Assembly (NCBI GenBank): GCA_028023455.1
Contig: JAQFVV010006200.1
Coordinates: 5,063,860-5,127,859 of the forward strand
From: Epiperipatus broadwayi
Taxonomy: Eukaryota > Onychophora > Udeonychophora > Euonychophora > Peripatidae
DNA length: 64,000 bases
Reading direction: 5' to 3'
Position numbers and translations under genes: made by a program. Each line of letters opens with the position of its first letter. Position 1 is the first letter of the stretch. This document shows positions 1-12,173 of the stretch, in pieces. The notes below the pieces were generated by a model. That model made no database searches. It was not told the origin of the DNA and worked only from the letters and a program-made list of their open reading frames with translations.

Positions 1-1540
1 TATTATCACATTTCTCTTGACATATTTTTTTATGTAAACTAATATTTTCAAATAAATCTGAATCAAATTATAATATTATTGTCAAATAATAAATATTTCA
101 TAAACAGTAGATCATTACGTTATTGAATAATGTAATAATATTACTTCCAATATCATTGATAATCTAGATTATTTGTTCTGACCAAATCATCAAAATGTGT
201 ATATTAAAAATAATAATGCTTATTAACTAAATTATACAAATAAAAGCTTTTTGTTTCATTTTTAAAAAAAAATCTGTACTTAGAAGCTATTTCTTCTTTT
301 GCACACTAAACTTCACCCTTATATAAGCCTATAAGAAAAAGTCAGATGTTCGCTTTGATAAAATGCTTGCTGAACAGTATTCATTATTACTATTATTATA
401 AAGTTTCAAAAATGGTCATATTTGTATGTTGGACTGTTTCCATCATCTATTCAAAATGTGTTTTTGGAAAAATGCCAACTTTATTTATATTTTTCAAAAC
501 ACATTTCATTGTTAGCAATAACACACATGTGTTAGTACACAACACATCATTTTGAGTGATATTATACTCTGTTCTTTTAAGTGTTTCTGGTCTGACCAGT
601 GATAGTCTATCACAGAAATTGACTTTATAATCTTTAGATTTGTAAATATTTAAGTTAATGCTCAAACCAACTAGGCTTTGTGTTAATTGCAAGATTTATA
701 AAAATTTTATATATTTATCTGTGAGAAATCTCATTATTTTTCCAATTTTTATAAAAGCAAGATGAAATTACTCATACATGTGAACAGCTTTTTAAATTTT
801 TTTTCTTTTTCTACCAAATAATTTTGTATACTCTAATCAAATATATCTTTATTGGTACATGCATGGTCTACTCTTTCATGTTTCTTAGCCAGTATATTTT
901 TTCTACATTCACATGAGATTTTATAAATGCAGCACTTATTTTTCAGCATTTCAAATTTAGATTTTATAGAAGTTGAAATTCTTTGGAATGTATCATGTCT
1001 TTGAAAAGGTTTATGATATTATTTCAGATTTTTTAAAATGTATTTGACATTTCTTGTATGTATGGGTACATAACAGTAATCTTATCATTGGTATTTTATG
1101 AATATAGAAATTGTTATATTTAAAAAAAAAGAAATAAGATTTTATGAGAATTTAGTATGATTAATGTTTAAAACTTTAATATGTTCTATGTCAGTAGTGA
1201 AGGAGGTATAAGTTTTGTCACAAATCAGATCTATTGACTTGTGATTCAGTTTTTTTTATCTTGGCTATTTAAGAGGGACATTTAGATTTAGGAATTATTG
1301 AGTAACAAAAAAACATACAATCTTGAAAGCAGTTTAACATTTTCTGACTGCTGCATAGAATTTATATTTTTCTATGTACATCATTACATTAATATCTTTT
1401 TTTTAATTATCTAGTTATCATTTATAATAGTGAGTCATGTCATAAATTTTAGTGAAATCACATTAGTAACCATATGTCCAAATAAATGTTAGTTGGTGAA
1501 AATTTTTTATCCCTTAAGCATATAATATCCATTTTGTTTC
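1..1540. other. A/T-rich gene-free stretch
   Basis: No convincing coding sequence on either strand. Open frames near 350-690 overlap on opposite strands, are under 85 codons, and show no recognisable motif. The text is A/T-rich with homopolymer runs. A short perfect ACACATGTGT palindrome lies near 520-530. Nothing else supported. Confidence 0.6.
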
Positions 1541-1717
1541 TAAATGTATTAGGGTGTCTTTTTGTGTTTGAACCATGCATAAATGTATATCTGGTACACC
1601 ATAATAAGAATAGTATAAATGTGCTGGCATAAATGTGTGCATAAATATCTTTTTTAAATGCATTGAGAAGTGATAATGTCTTGTAATCTTTACTTTAAAT
1701 ATTTTGGGGATATCACA

Positions 1718-2973
1718 TCAGGTATTATTAAACATCAAGCATATGAATAGAAAATATGATTGTGTTTCTGATTGTCTTTGGCATAGTTTGCATATGTCTT
1801 CAATGTTAATGCAATTTCTTTTATATCTGTAAAAATAAAGGGTGGGCAGTGCTTCAAGATTTAGTTTTAGGAGAAAATCACAGCATTTTGGTTCTAATGA
1901 CCAGTATTTGAATTTTTTAGCCAACTGCTTATTGATTATGTTTAAAAAGGGTTTGTTATTATCATTGTAAGGAGAATCACAGGTTGAATATACACCCCAG
2001 TATTTCATTTTAATCTTGGAAGCAATATATTAAATTGGGAATACATAATAAAGGAGAAATTAGCTTATTCCAGTAATTGCATATGGGTGTGGCCTGTTTG
2101 TGGATGCAATTTTAAAAACTATTTCTAAATATGAAAATATCTTTGCATATGATGATATAAGATTAAGTGTTTTTTAAATGTGGAAAATTTTAACAGAATG
2201 TAAACCCAATCTATTGTGAGATAGAGGGTGCAGAATTTTACTTAGCGATATTGATGCCATTTTCTTCCCTCTCAACAATTTTCTTCACATGGAATAAATG
2301 TTAGATATAAAAGCTTTTGGGTATAATATTATATACCTATAATAATATAGTATGTAACCCATGTCAATATTTGGAGATTGAAAAGGGTCACTTTGGCATA
2401 GAGTGATAAATATGATTTGGAAAGAGAATATTAATTCTCAACTTTATTCATTAGTTTTACCCATATCTGCGATTGCATTTCAGAATTACTCAAATGAAAA
2501 GCAAATTCCACAAGCGATCCAGGCTTTCTTTTGAAGTATTGTTCATGTTGGTATACTGAGTACATAAACTAGGCACTGAATTTTTCTAAACTGAACTCCA
2601 GTTTATATTTGCCTGAGTAATTATTTAAAATTTTTATTAGTTTTGATGTCTGTTTTTTAGTTGGCAGAAAGATTGTTATGTCATTCATGTTTGCAATGCA
2701 TAAAACATTTGCCTTCATTCCCGGTATATATTCCAGTCATCTCATTTTCAATTACTTTAAAGTGGGGATTAATATAAAAAGTGAATAAAAGAGCACTCAA
2801 TGGTGAATCTTGTGGGATCAAGTTAAATGGAATGAATGTTGGTGAATACTTCACACTAAAAGTTATCTGAATTTCTCAACTTAGAAAAAGATTCATAATC
2901 AAATAGATTAATGCCCTGTAATTAAAATATCAATTGGTATCATATCAATTGGTATCATATCAAATGCTGATTT
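1718..2973 (-). pseudogene. Decayed non-LTR retrotransposon (LINE), RT and C-terminal part
   Basis: Read on the minus strand, this is a broken reverse transcriptase of a non-LTR element. In order there is a KSAFD-type palm motif A (about 2946-2973), a PQDSPLSALLFTFYINP motif B (about 2790-2850), then a frame containing an IFLPTKK segment after a degraded FADD-like motif C (about 2660-2690), and LEFSLEKF. A 96-codon open frame at 1718-2008 ends the protein and carries CKLC followed by ETQSYFLFIC, the Cys-rich C-terminal motif of many LINE polymerases. Several stops and frameshifts separate the pieces. The clade is uncertain; the pattern resembles L1/Tx1- or R1-like proteins and the neighbouring plus-strand LINE. 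It is clearly inactive. Confidence 0.65.
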
Positions 2974-3122
2974 CATATTATTATAGATATTATAAGGCCT
3001 TAAATTTAAAATATTTCTTATTATTCTATTATCTTTAATATTTTGTAAATCTAGTAATGATTCCAAGTACATAAGCAACAGTTTTATATATTCATTGTTA
3101 AAAAATTATAACTTATTGAGTC

Positions 3123-4790
3123 TTGCATCAAAGAGTCACTAGAACAACTCATACTCCCTGCCCTTTCAGCCTCACAGTTTTTTGTAAGGGGCATGTTAAG
3201 CAGTTTCAAAGTGGCAGGCCCATCACTGTTCAGCTGGACATCCAAGCAGCATTCAATTCTGTTAGAGTTGACCTGCTCTTTGGCATCCTCAGGGATCTTA
3301 ACATTCCAGAGGTTTTCCTGTCCATTCTTCACAATATCCTGTCCAACAGAGAAATCTAGTTACCTTTAATGGGAAAGTTGCCCTCGGCTTCATACCCAAC
3401 ATATCCATTCCTCAGGGCTCTCCACTGAGCACATTGTTGTTCACTGCATTTCTAAATCCCCTCTTGCTCAGGCTTAAACATGACCTCCCTAGAATCCTCA
3501 TTCCTGGGCTGGGAAAAAGCATCAAATGCTTTGCTTACATAGACATGGTCATCTTCCTTCCTTTGGTCGATCTCATCCACAAGCTTCAGCAGATCCTCAC
3601 CTGGTATACTAAAACATACAGGCTGGAATTCAGCAGTGATAAATCAGTGGCCTTGCAACTTTATTCTACTAAACAAATCCCTTCCACCTTCAATGTCAAG
3701 CCACACAACTTCCTCATATCCCCCATCATGTTGTCTCCTAAGAACACAAGAGTTTGGGTCCAAACTGCATTGTATCAAAACATTTCATCCACCATCAGTG
3801 TTATCACAGGCATCTACCTCTCCCTTTATGGGAAAGTCACCCTCCTCAATATTCTAGTGTTTCTCAAGATAGCACATTACCTCTCCATCATTTTACCTAC
3901 ACATTCCTTCATATCTAAAATCAATGACCTTTGCACCTGTTTTCTCTGGGGCAAAAAGATGGTGGCCATCAGCCTAAAAAGAGCTTGTTTTCCTAAAAAC
4001 CTCAATGGGCTGGGTCTGCACTCCATCGACACTCTTTCTTATCCAGAAAACTCACAACATTATCCTTATGCTCATAAGTCATTTTCCTGCTGATCTTGTG
4101 CACATCATCACCACTACCACTGACACTCCTCCCAATGGCAGGACCGGGTCATTGACCTCACTCATCGCCAATATCCTACAAAAGAGTGGCTTTGCTATAC
4201 CTTCTATCTATGGTAAAATGAAAGTACTGGGAGAAGAGACTCCTCCATTGTCTCCTCTACATTTCTCAAACTTACCAATGCTCAATTAATCCACAAATTC
4301 AAAAGGTGGTTCCTCGAGGCAAATTTTCCTTGATTTCCTCCTCAAATCAACCTTCCTCTCTTTCCACCAATCAATTTTTGGTCAACCATAGGGGTTTCAC
4401 CAAGATCTCCCCCTATTCCATCTCTTTAAAACTGACAATGAAACCCTCCAACCCTTCCTACTCAAGTGTCCCTTTTTGCTTGGAGTGAGACGTGTCATCA
4501 GCTCCCGCCTTTCCTCACACAAAAACACCATCTTCAATCTCTGAGAATTCATCAAAATAGGGGTCTTTGCAACTATCAGACTTTCAGTTTTCCTCATCTA
4601 TGCACTCTGGCTGCTCCAATGTGCTATTATTTTTGACCAGAGAGTACACACAGTGAATCAAAAACTATTGGACCTAACTCATTCTCTCACAACCAGAGAT
4701 ACCAAACTTTCCCTATCTCCGCTTCTCACAGACATGTAGGCAATCCTCCACCTCTCACTCACTCAGCCTCTGACACAGGACTCATTCACA
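3123..4790 (+). pseudogene. Decayed non-LTR retrotransposon (LINE), RT domain and C-terminus
   Basis: Plus-strand RT remnant, visibly richer in G+C than its surroundings. An open segment at 3123-3359 holds motif A (QLDIQAAFNSV). After a frameshift near 3357 the frame continues at about 3362-4093 with PQGSPLS (motif B) and CFAYIDMVIFL, where the catalytic YADD is degraded to YIDM. LEFSSDKS, a GKVTLLN segment and FLWGKK follow. Further frameshifts near 4090, 4290 and 4490 lead through NETLQPFLLKCPF-like residues, the counterpart of the CKLC/ETQSYFLF motif in the minus-strand LINE next door. It is disabled by frameshifts and a lost catalytic Asp. Motif spacing and the LFTAFLNP/LFTFYINP similarity suggest both LINEs belong to the same broad clade. 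Confidence 0.75.
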
Positions 4791-4966
4791 TAAATGCTTG
4801 CAACATGTGAAGTCGCTTGCTCAATGAGGATGTGTGTCTTGGACTTTCAACTAAAGACTATTCTTGGCCTGGACTACACACCATTTCCACATCCCTTTAC
4901 CTTTTTTTATGTATTCTTTCTCTTTCATCATGTTGCTCCTGAATTTCATTTTACTATGTACTTCTT

Positions 4967-5263
4967 TGTAATACATTAAAGATCAGCCTGTCAAGCTATT
5001 CAGACATCATAAACAGTAATTTAAAGTGAGTGGTCTATCCTCACGCTTTCACTTCCAGTAATCAAGATTTGCCCATATATAAGCATTTGGGTTGGAAAGA
5101 ATAAGTGGATTCATTTTATTCTTTCCTAAATACTATATCTTGTGTTGGGAGTCAAAGTATTCATTTATTATTAACACTCGTAAAAAGCGCATGCACAATA
5201 GCTTGACAGGCTGATCTTTAATGTATTACAATTTATAAACATGCGCTATATAAAATAAATGCT
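4967..5263 (-). mobile_element. Hairpin element family 1, copy 1, inserted in LINE 3' region
   Basis: Inverted arms: TAATACATTAAAGATCAGCC at the left is matched by its reverse complement ending near 5228, and homology to the copy at 20.5 kb covers the body. The right end carries a unique extension of about 35 bp (ATAAATGCT at 5263) not mirrored on the left. A 17-bp direct repeat, TATGTACTTCTTTGTAA, flanks the insert (4955-4971 and 5264-5280; its last bases overlap the element on the left). The orientation is opposite to the copy at 20504-20941. Long variable TSDs argue against a typical cut-and-paste MITE. Confidence 0.75.
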
Positions 5264-5350
5264 TATGTACTTCTTTGTAAACTTTTTTTTAAAACTGTAT
5301 TTGTACCTGTTTTTTTTTTATAAATAAACTTTCATCACTGAGAAAAAAAA
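5264..5350 (+). other. Probable LINE 3' end with poly(A)
   Basis: After the second half of the 17-bp duplication, the text runs into AATAAACTTTCATC and a poly(A) run near 5342-5352. This looks like the displaced 3' end of the plus-strand LINE remnant, separated from its body by the hairpin insertion. Confidence 0.4.
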
Positions 5351-5764
5351 AAATATTTTTTTTTATTAATCATTTAGTTCTATATAAATAGCACATACGA
5401 CAGCTATACTAAAAAAGACTTGTTTAATACTTAAAATAAAAATGCTAAATATATCAACATAGTATGTTGAGCATATTAATTGTTATACTAATAACTATAA
5501 TTATCCAAGAAAATTATTATTTATAGAAGAATCACAAAAGTGGTGAATTACATAAAATTTGATTACAATATATAAATGAATTTATTTAAATGAGCCATTT
5601 TTTGACAAGGGGATGTATTGCATGTATATTATTGGCAATGTGCCAGAGCTCTTTAGTTTTGCATTTAGCATCATTTCTTTTGGAGCAGACAATACTAGAA
5701 AATGTGGGTTCAAAGCTGTAACCATGTTTAGACTCATGTTCAAGGAATCTACATTAATTCATTT

Positions 5765-5863
5765 TTTTTAATGTGTCAAAATGTTGGCCGGGAAGCAAAC
5801 CCTGAGAGAAGAACTGCTTGTAAGGTGCTGTGCTAACCACTCGGCCACCAACGCTTGACTATG
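5765..5863 (-). mobile_element. tRNA-derived SINE, minus-strand copy
   Basis: Minus-strand reading gives a Pol III A-box-like GGCCGAGTGGTTAGCAC and a degraded B box (GGGTTTGCTTCCC). The poly(A) end appears as T-rich sequence at 5761-5770 on the plus strand. An 11-bp direct repeat, TTAATTCATTT, flanks it (5754-5764 and 5864-5874). It is homologous to the copies at 26.7 and 31.6 kb. The tRNA-like head resembles a Leu/Ser-type tRNA, but no tRNA fold is intact. Confidence 0.75.
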
Positions 5864-5874
5864 TTAATTCATTT

Positions 5875-6550
5875 AGTTTGTGTTTGCTTATCAAACTCAA
5901 TCCAAATATTATGCTTTTAACATTCAGTATGCTTATAATATTCACAGCCTTGACAAATCAGGCAATCTACTGGAGAACATGCAGGATGGGGGTAATAATT
6001 TGTAAATGATGATGATCAGGAATTAATTAAGTTTTCCAAAAGTAAACTTTCTAATCATAAAGTCTGGTACCTTAAAGTTTTATATTTTATTGTTGAAACT
6101 AGAAAAACAAATTAAAAATATTTTTAGAAATAATCATCATCACCACATTGATTAATATTATTATTTATATTTGATTTAATGAACTTTATTAATCACTCAA
6201 CTTTCATTGTATTCAATATTTATTTGAATCCAAGTTTACTAGTACATATTTGTATATCATTGTTTCACCCAAATTACCATTATAAGATATATGTTGATTG
6301 TTATCAATATTGGTATTGTTTAAGTTTTGACTGCTTTTATGCATTTATTTGTAAATCTATTTAGTTTCAGTGGAATTTGAAAGTTATAACTAACTATTTG
6401 TTAATCTGCTTTCAGAACAGTTTATATTTGCCTGGTCAATGAGGTTTATTTAAACATTTTTGAATTAACAACCTTACTCTCCTTAGTCAGGTTGCAATTT
6501 TTTATATCTATATAAACATATTGTATCACAAATCAGTGAGTATCGATCTT
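5875..6550. other. A/T-rich gene-free stretch
   Basis: No gene seen. The 61-codon frame at 6179-6364 is low complexity and lacks any recognisable motif. Confidence 0.5.
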
Positions 6551-6709
6551 TATTGTGATAAGAAGATTGTCATGACAATAGAATAAGATTGTTGATTGTT
6601 ATTTATTGTGATAAGAAGATTGTCATGACAATAGAATAAGATTGTTGAATGTTATTTATTGTGATAAGAAGATTGTCATGACAATAGAATAAGATTGTTG
6701 ATTGTTATT
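6551..6709. repeat. 53-bp tandem repeat, three copies
   Basis: Three near-identical 53-bp units begin at 6551, 6604 and 6657. Each contains the palindrome ATTGTCATGACAAT. The near absence of divergence suggests recent expansion. Confidence 0.9.
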
Positions 6710-9700
6710 GACATTGTCTAAGTGTAATTGCTTTCATGTATGTGTATATATATATATTATATTAGTGATTGAATGAGTTAACATCCATAATTTTGTCATT
6801 AGTTAAAAAAGTCATATGATTTTATTTTACATTATAAATATTCTAACTATTTTAAACTTTATTTATACATATCACTATCCAAAATTAAAATAGTTTTTAG
6901 ATCATTCACATTAAGCTGATAGAACATCCAAAAAGATAAAGAATTCCTATATATTTCAAACTTTTTGTAAATTAAAGATGATAATATTCTTATATTTTAT
7001 CATATGTAAGTTTTTTTTTAAAAAAAAACAATAAGTAAATAAAAAATGTTATATTTCAAAAATATTTGATTTTTTTGTCTATGTGTAAGGTATTTTTGCA
7101 ATTGTAAATTTTCAGAAATATACACAATTTATTGTAACTTGGTCTAATTATTTTCCAGCATACCACTTCAAACATAGTTGATAAATTATAGACAACACTG
7201 AACACAATGTATACACATATAATAGGTGTATATATGTGGATAATAAGATTGCAATAATTATGAAATAAAGTATGGTTTATATTATAAATGCTGGTCTTCA
7301 TTATTTTTATCTTTTTTGTTTATTGTATTCCAGAAATTCATATTGTAGATCATTATCACAAATTGTAATGGATTCTAATAAACCCCTTGTATCATTTAAG
7401 ATATTAAATATCCATTTGAATTGACTAAAAAGAATCAAATGTTTTGCCTGAGTTTTCATATATAAAGCATCAAATGTTATGTAACTTAAATTTATTTTTT
7501 ATGATGGGCATTTTTTTGCAAAAATTATGGTAGTTCCACAGCTTTAGAATGCAGTTTTACTTTTATCTTAACTCATATTAATGTGAATTTGTTTTCTTAT
7601 TATAAATTCAGCCTTATTGCTTTGATTAATATTTTAAGTGAAAAAAATTTGAGATCTAAATATCTTACAAACCATCAGCAAATATCAATTGTCTTGACTA
7701 TATTGTTCTCTAAAGGAAAGATTTATTTTAAAGTAATCTTTCCATCTTGGCATGTGAAACTCATCACTAACATCATCACCTATCAAAATTTATATGAAGT
7801 TAGAATTTTTTCAAATATCTTAATAATTATAAAGTAAAAATCAGATTTTAAAGCAGAATTTGATAGAGTTATCACAAATTCACCATCATTTATTCACATT
7901 AAAAAAACTTACAATAAAAAAGAATTCATTCATTTTCTGAAAGAGTGTTTACACTAATTTTATTAATGAAATTTACAGTATATTGTTTTTATTTACACCA
8001 GTTTCTAAATATTTAAAAAGGGCAAATGTAATTTTTTAAAATATTATTTATTTATAAAATAAAATTAAAACCAAGTCAAGTTCAATTTATTGAGTTTCAG
8101 TTATAAAATAAAGATTTTATGTAGAAGTGAAAGGTTGAGTATTTTCAAAATCTTTCACAAGGTAGAACTGTAGAAAATTTCAAATTGCTAAAGAGTTAAT
8201 TAATACTTGCATATAATTTGCAGTTAATAAAGTTTACCTTATATATATATATATATAAAGAATTGAATGTTTAAAATGGAATAAAGGTTTTATTTGTTAT
8301 TAAAGTTAGATTAGAGATGTTAAGATAAAAATAAATTTTCTTAGCAAAACAAAACTTATTATAATCGGTTTTCTAGAAAAGCTTAAGTGCTCTTTATAAG
8401 TTTTGTCTTTTTATAGTAATAATTGGTAAGTAAATACATTTTACTATTTAGCCAATTTTAAATACCTCAATTTTTGGTTAATATAAATATAGATACCATC
8501 ATTTTTAATATTTAATTATAAATAAGCATATAGTTTTATCTAATCTTTATTGATTATACTAGAAAAAAATTCAAATTATGTAATAAGTAGTATTTTACAC
8601 AAAATAATTATATATTAACCAAGATATATAATACATAATATTAATAGTCATTAAAACATTTCAAGAAGTTAGTATAAACAATTTGTATAGATTCATAATA
8701 AGAAAAATAAAATAAAATACTATATATATTTTGTAGTTCTGGTACAAACTAATAAAAATGTTTTAAACTGATGTCTACAGAAGTTTAACAATGGGAGCAA
8801 ATTCCATTTCGTTGCATAGATATCAAACATACATTAATCAGGTCTCTACTTTTTATTTAATTTGTTATATAATAAAGACAGTAATTTTGGAGTTGTATTT
8901 AATTAAAGCAATAAATGACACTTCCAAAAAACCAAAGAGCTAAATTATCAAAGTTGTAATCCTAATATTAGGAAAACGTTCTTTAGGCGTGCTATCTCTT
9001 AGAACAGTCAATAATGATATTTTGAAACAAATCTAATAACAGATTAAAGCATTGATAAGTATGCAAGAAAAGACAGTTGTAATAAAAAATATAGACTAAA
9101 ATCTCTTCTTTTTTTTTACTAATTTAGAAACTTATTATATCCATATTTGCAAATTCTTTTTATTTTAAAAAAAGAAAGAAAATATTGGGTAGAGCAACTA
9201 AAATAATTTTTAATTATAAATTACAAGTTTTTGTGTTCTAATTACCAAATTAATCATTGAAAGGTTGTTTTTTTTTTTAAATGAATAATGCAATACCATG
9301 TCATTCTGATTGGGAGAGTTACACAATCTATATGTTTTATATAGTGATAATTGAAAAGTTTATTGCACTAATCTTACAGAGTTATATATATATTATGATA
9401 AATATTAATGCATTGTGTTAATTCTCAATATCTAAGAAAGGTTTTAGTCCATAATTTGATAGTGTCTTAGTATTTAAATAAATAAATAATTTTGAGATTG
9501 CATTAGCAATGTTCATTGTTAGTATATTATTCTTAACTTTATTCATAGATGAATGTACAGCCAACCTCATTTCATTGCATCAGTATTTTAATGTCATTAT
9601 TCTGTTACTTAATGAATGAAGAGTAGTAATCCATTCTAATGTAATTCATTGCCATTTTTGTAAACATAAAGGCCATTGAAATGAGCACACATATCTAAAC

Positions 9701-11992
9701 ATCTTAACTTTATGTTATTCAAGCTAATGCTTGAAAATTCCAAACAGCCTAAAGTTTTGAATTTAAGTCAACTATATATTTTATCAATTTCATTCTATGT
9801 TAACTGTGGACATCTTTGATCCTATGGAAAATTTATCAAACAAAGTATCACATAATTCTCTCAACTTATATTTTATCATTTGCATTAAAAATAGTAATCT
9901 TTTATACAACTCTGGTACACAGCACTTTATTGTAATCATGAGTAATCAGTATATCTCAGATATTAATGCCAACAAAATGCTTGTAGATTTTGGCTATTGA
10001 CCTTTTGAATGAGAAGCATTGTAAATGACATATACTGATTAAATATTTGTTTATTAAAAGTTAAAATAAATTGTGGAGGCATGAAGATATTTTTTTTAAA
10101 AAAATGGGTGTAAATATAGTTAATTAAATCAAAATATCTCTTAAGTGTATTTTAATGGAGTATACAGTTTAGTGACAACATTATTTTAGTTCTCAGTTTT
10201 TTAATATTGCATGTGATATATTTGCACTAAATGCTCTGTAAGAGTTTATAATAATTAATTGAAAATAATTTTTAATAAAAATTCAAGATAGTATTTTATA
10301 ACAATGTTTTCTAAAATAATTACCTTTACTGGATTGAATTTGAATTTTTTTACTATTGTAATTTTTTTTTTTTTTTTCTAATGACAATCACATAAAGGTG
10401 ATTAATTTAGAAATATTTTTAGGTTATATCATCAAATATTTTATCTTTCTATAATTCCATATATTTATCTCTTAACCTTTCTCTTCATATTACCTAGAGC
10501 TATTTACTTTCAGTTCAAATAGTTACTTGACATTAGATAATATAGTCTATAATATCCCATTTTTAGTCTAGTTTTAGATTTTGCCCTTATCGGTGAGGAG
10601 TAGGATTCAAAAATAGAATTAATATACCTATACATGTAGCAACTATGTTTTATTACATTATTCTATTCAAGCAAACACTTGAAAATATAAAAAAATATTT
10701 GAGATTTTGAATTCCAGCCTATAAGCTCTCATATGTTTTTGTCAAGAAAGGTAAATACCAACAATATGGTGCAATTCTTATGTTCTTACTCTTATACTTC
10801 TAAGATCACTTTTTCACTCTATTCTAGAGCTATAAATTGTAAACTTTTGTAATTAATGGACTCCAGATGAGATAGTGATATAATATCCCCATCACCAAAT
10901 TGGTTTTTGGCTTATGTTTTCATCAAGAATTCACAATACACTACCATCTAGTGATCATTGCTTACTCTAAATTGCAATAGATAGTTTTTAAATATGATGG
11001 CAAAAACTGCTCTTGGATGACTAAGCATATGAATCATGAGGTATCATTGTTGCTATTATTCTTTCTTGCTAGCAATACAAGAAGACTATAGTTGGCATAA
11101 AATTGAGGTATATAAAATAAAGGTAATAGATTTTTAGACTTATGCATGTGAATTGAAATGGATTCAAAATATGTTTTTTTTTTTAATTTTAGGCTATTAA
11201 ATGAAATAATATTAAGGAATAAAAAGTGAATTTTAAATGCATAATTAGCTAGTACCAGCTTTAAATTCTAGTTTTCATTAATGAATATAAAAGCTATAAT
11301 CAGACTTGGGATGGAATATTATAGCACTAATTATATGGTATACATTCATTACTCAAGTTTACAGTTAATGTCTTTAGAGTAGCATGAAGATAACTGCTTT
11401 TGGACTAATATAAGAGTTTATGTGATGTTGCTGTTGGTGTAATAATTTCAATGTTTTAATTTTTAAAGAAGAATTCTGAACTTTATTTTAATGTCATCTC
11501 TCTTTATTTTGGATGATTTTTCCCATTGCAAATCTATGTAAACTTTCTTTCATCTTTTTTACATTTCTGTCACCAGTATATAATTTTTTTAATTTAGAAA
11601 ATTTGCTTTTAACCTTCACATTGTTAGTTAATAAGAACTTAATAGCAATTTCCAACTTTAAATATTTGGACTATTTATTTTTGTTTTTAAAATTTTATTC
11701 TAAGAGTGGTAAAAAAATATCCCAAATAATTTTATTTACTTAACTCCTTTATTCTTTTGTTGAGAACTGTATTAATGTTTGTTAAAATTAGGTGAAATAC
11801 AGTGCCTGGAAGTTCCTAGTGATCAACTATTTCATAAATCCTTCAATTCTTTTTTTTTTTTCATGATCATTATTTTTTGTTATAATTTTTGGGCACAAGT
11901 GTGACCTGATAGATCAGGTAGAGCTCAGTAGATCAAATTAACCCATAGAGACCCAATCATTGAAGGAGCAGCACAATGGATTAAAAATAATG
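6710..11992. other. Long A/T-rich stretch without recognised genes
   Basis: Only short overlapping open frames, the longest 84 codons at 7583-7837. None has a recognisable domain or a good coding texture. There are small dinucleotide runs (for example TA near 8240-8258) and homopolymers. The span is unannotated single-copy or anciently decayed repeat sequence. Confidence 0.5.
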
Positions 11993-12005
11993 TTTATTAA
12001 TTTAT

Positions 12006-12160
12006 CACATGATCACTATTTCTTATGCTAACACATTACTGTTATTATAACAGGAAAAACTCTCCATATAGTAGCGCCACTCATGCTCAAGCCTTCTGGC
12101 TATCCATTGATTACTCTGGTTGGCACTGAGTGACACTACTGTATGGAGAGTTTTGCCTGT
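12006..12160 (+). mobile_element. Hairpin element family 2, copy A (short)
   Basis: Begins with the family tail (CACATGATCACTATTTCTTA), then inverted arms around CTCCATATAGTAGCGCCACT and their complement ending GGAGAGTTTTGCCTG. It is flanked by a perfect 13-bp duplication, TTTATTAATTTAT, at 11993-12005 and 12161-12173. The internal hammerhead region found in copy B is absent, so this is an internally deleted copy. Confidence 0.85.
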
Positions 12161-12173
12161 TTTATTAATTTAT

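Noticed and set aside
3287-3300. TCCTCAG, a CUGAGGA core on the minus strand
   Set aside because: Lies in LINE coding sequence and lacks GAAA.
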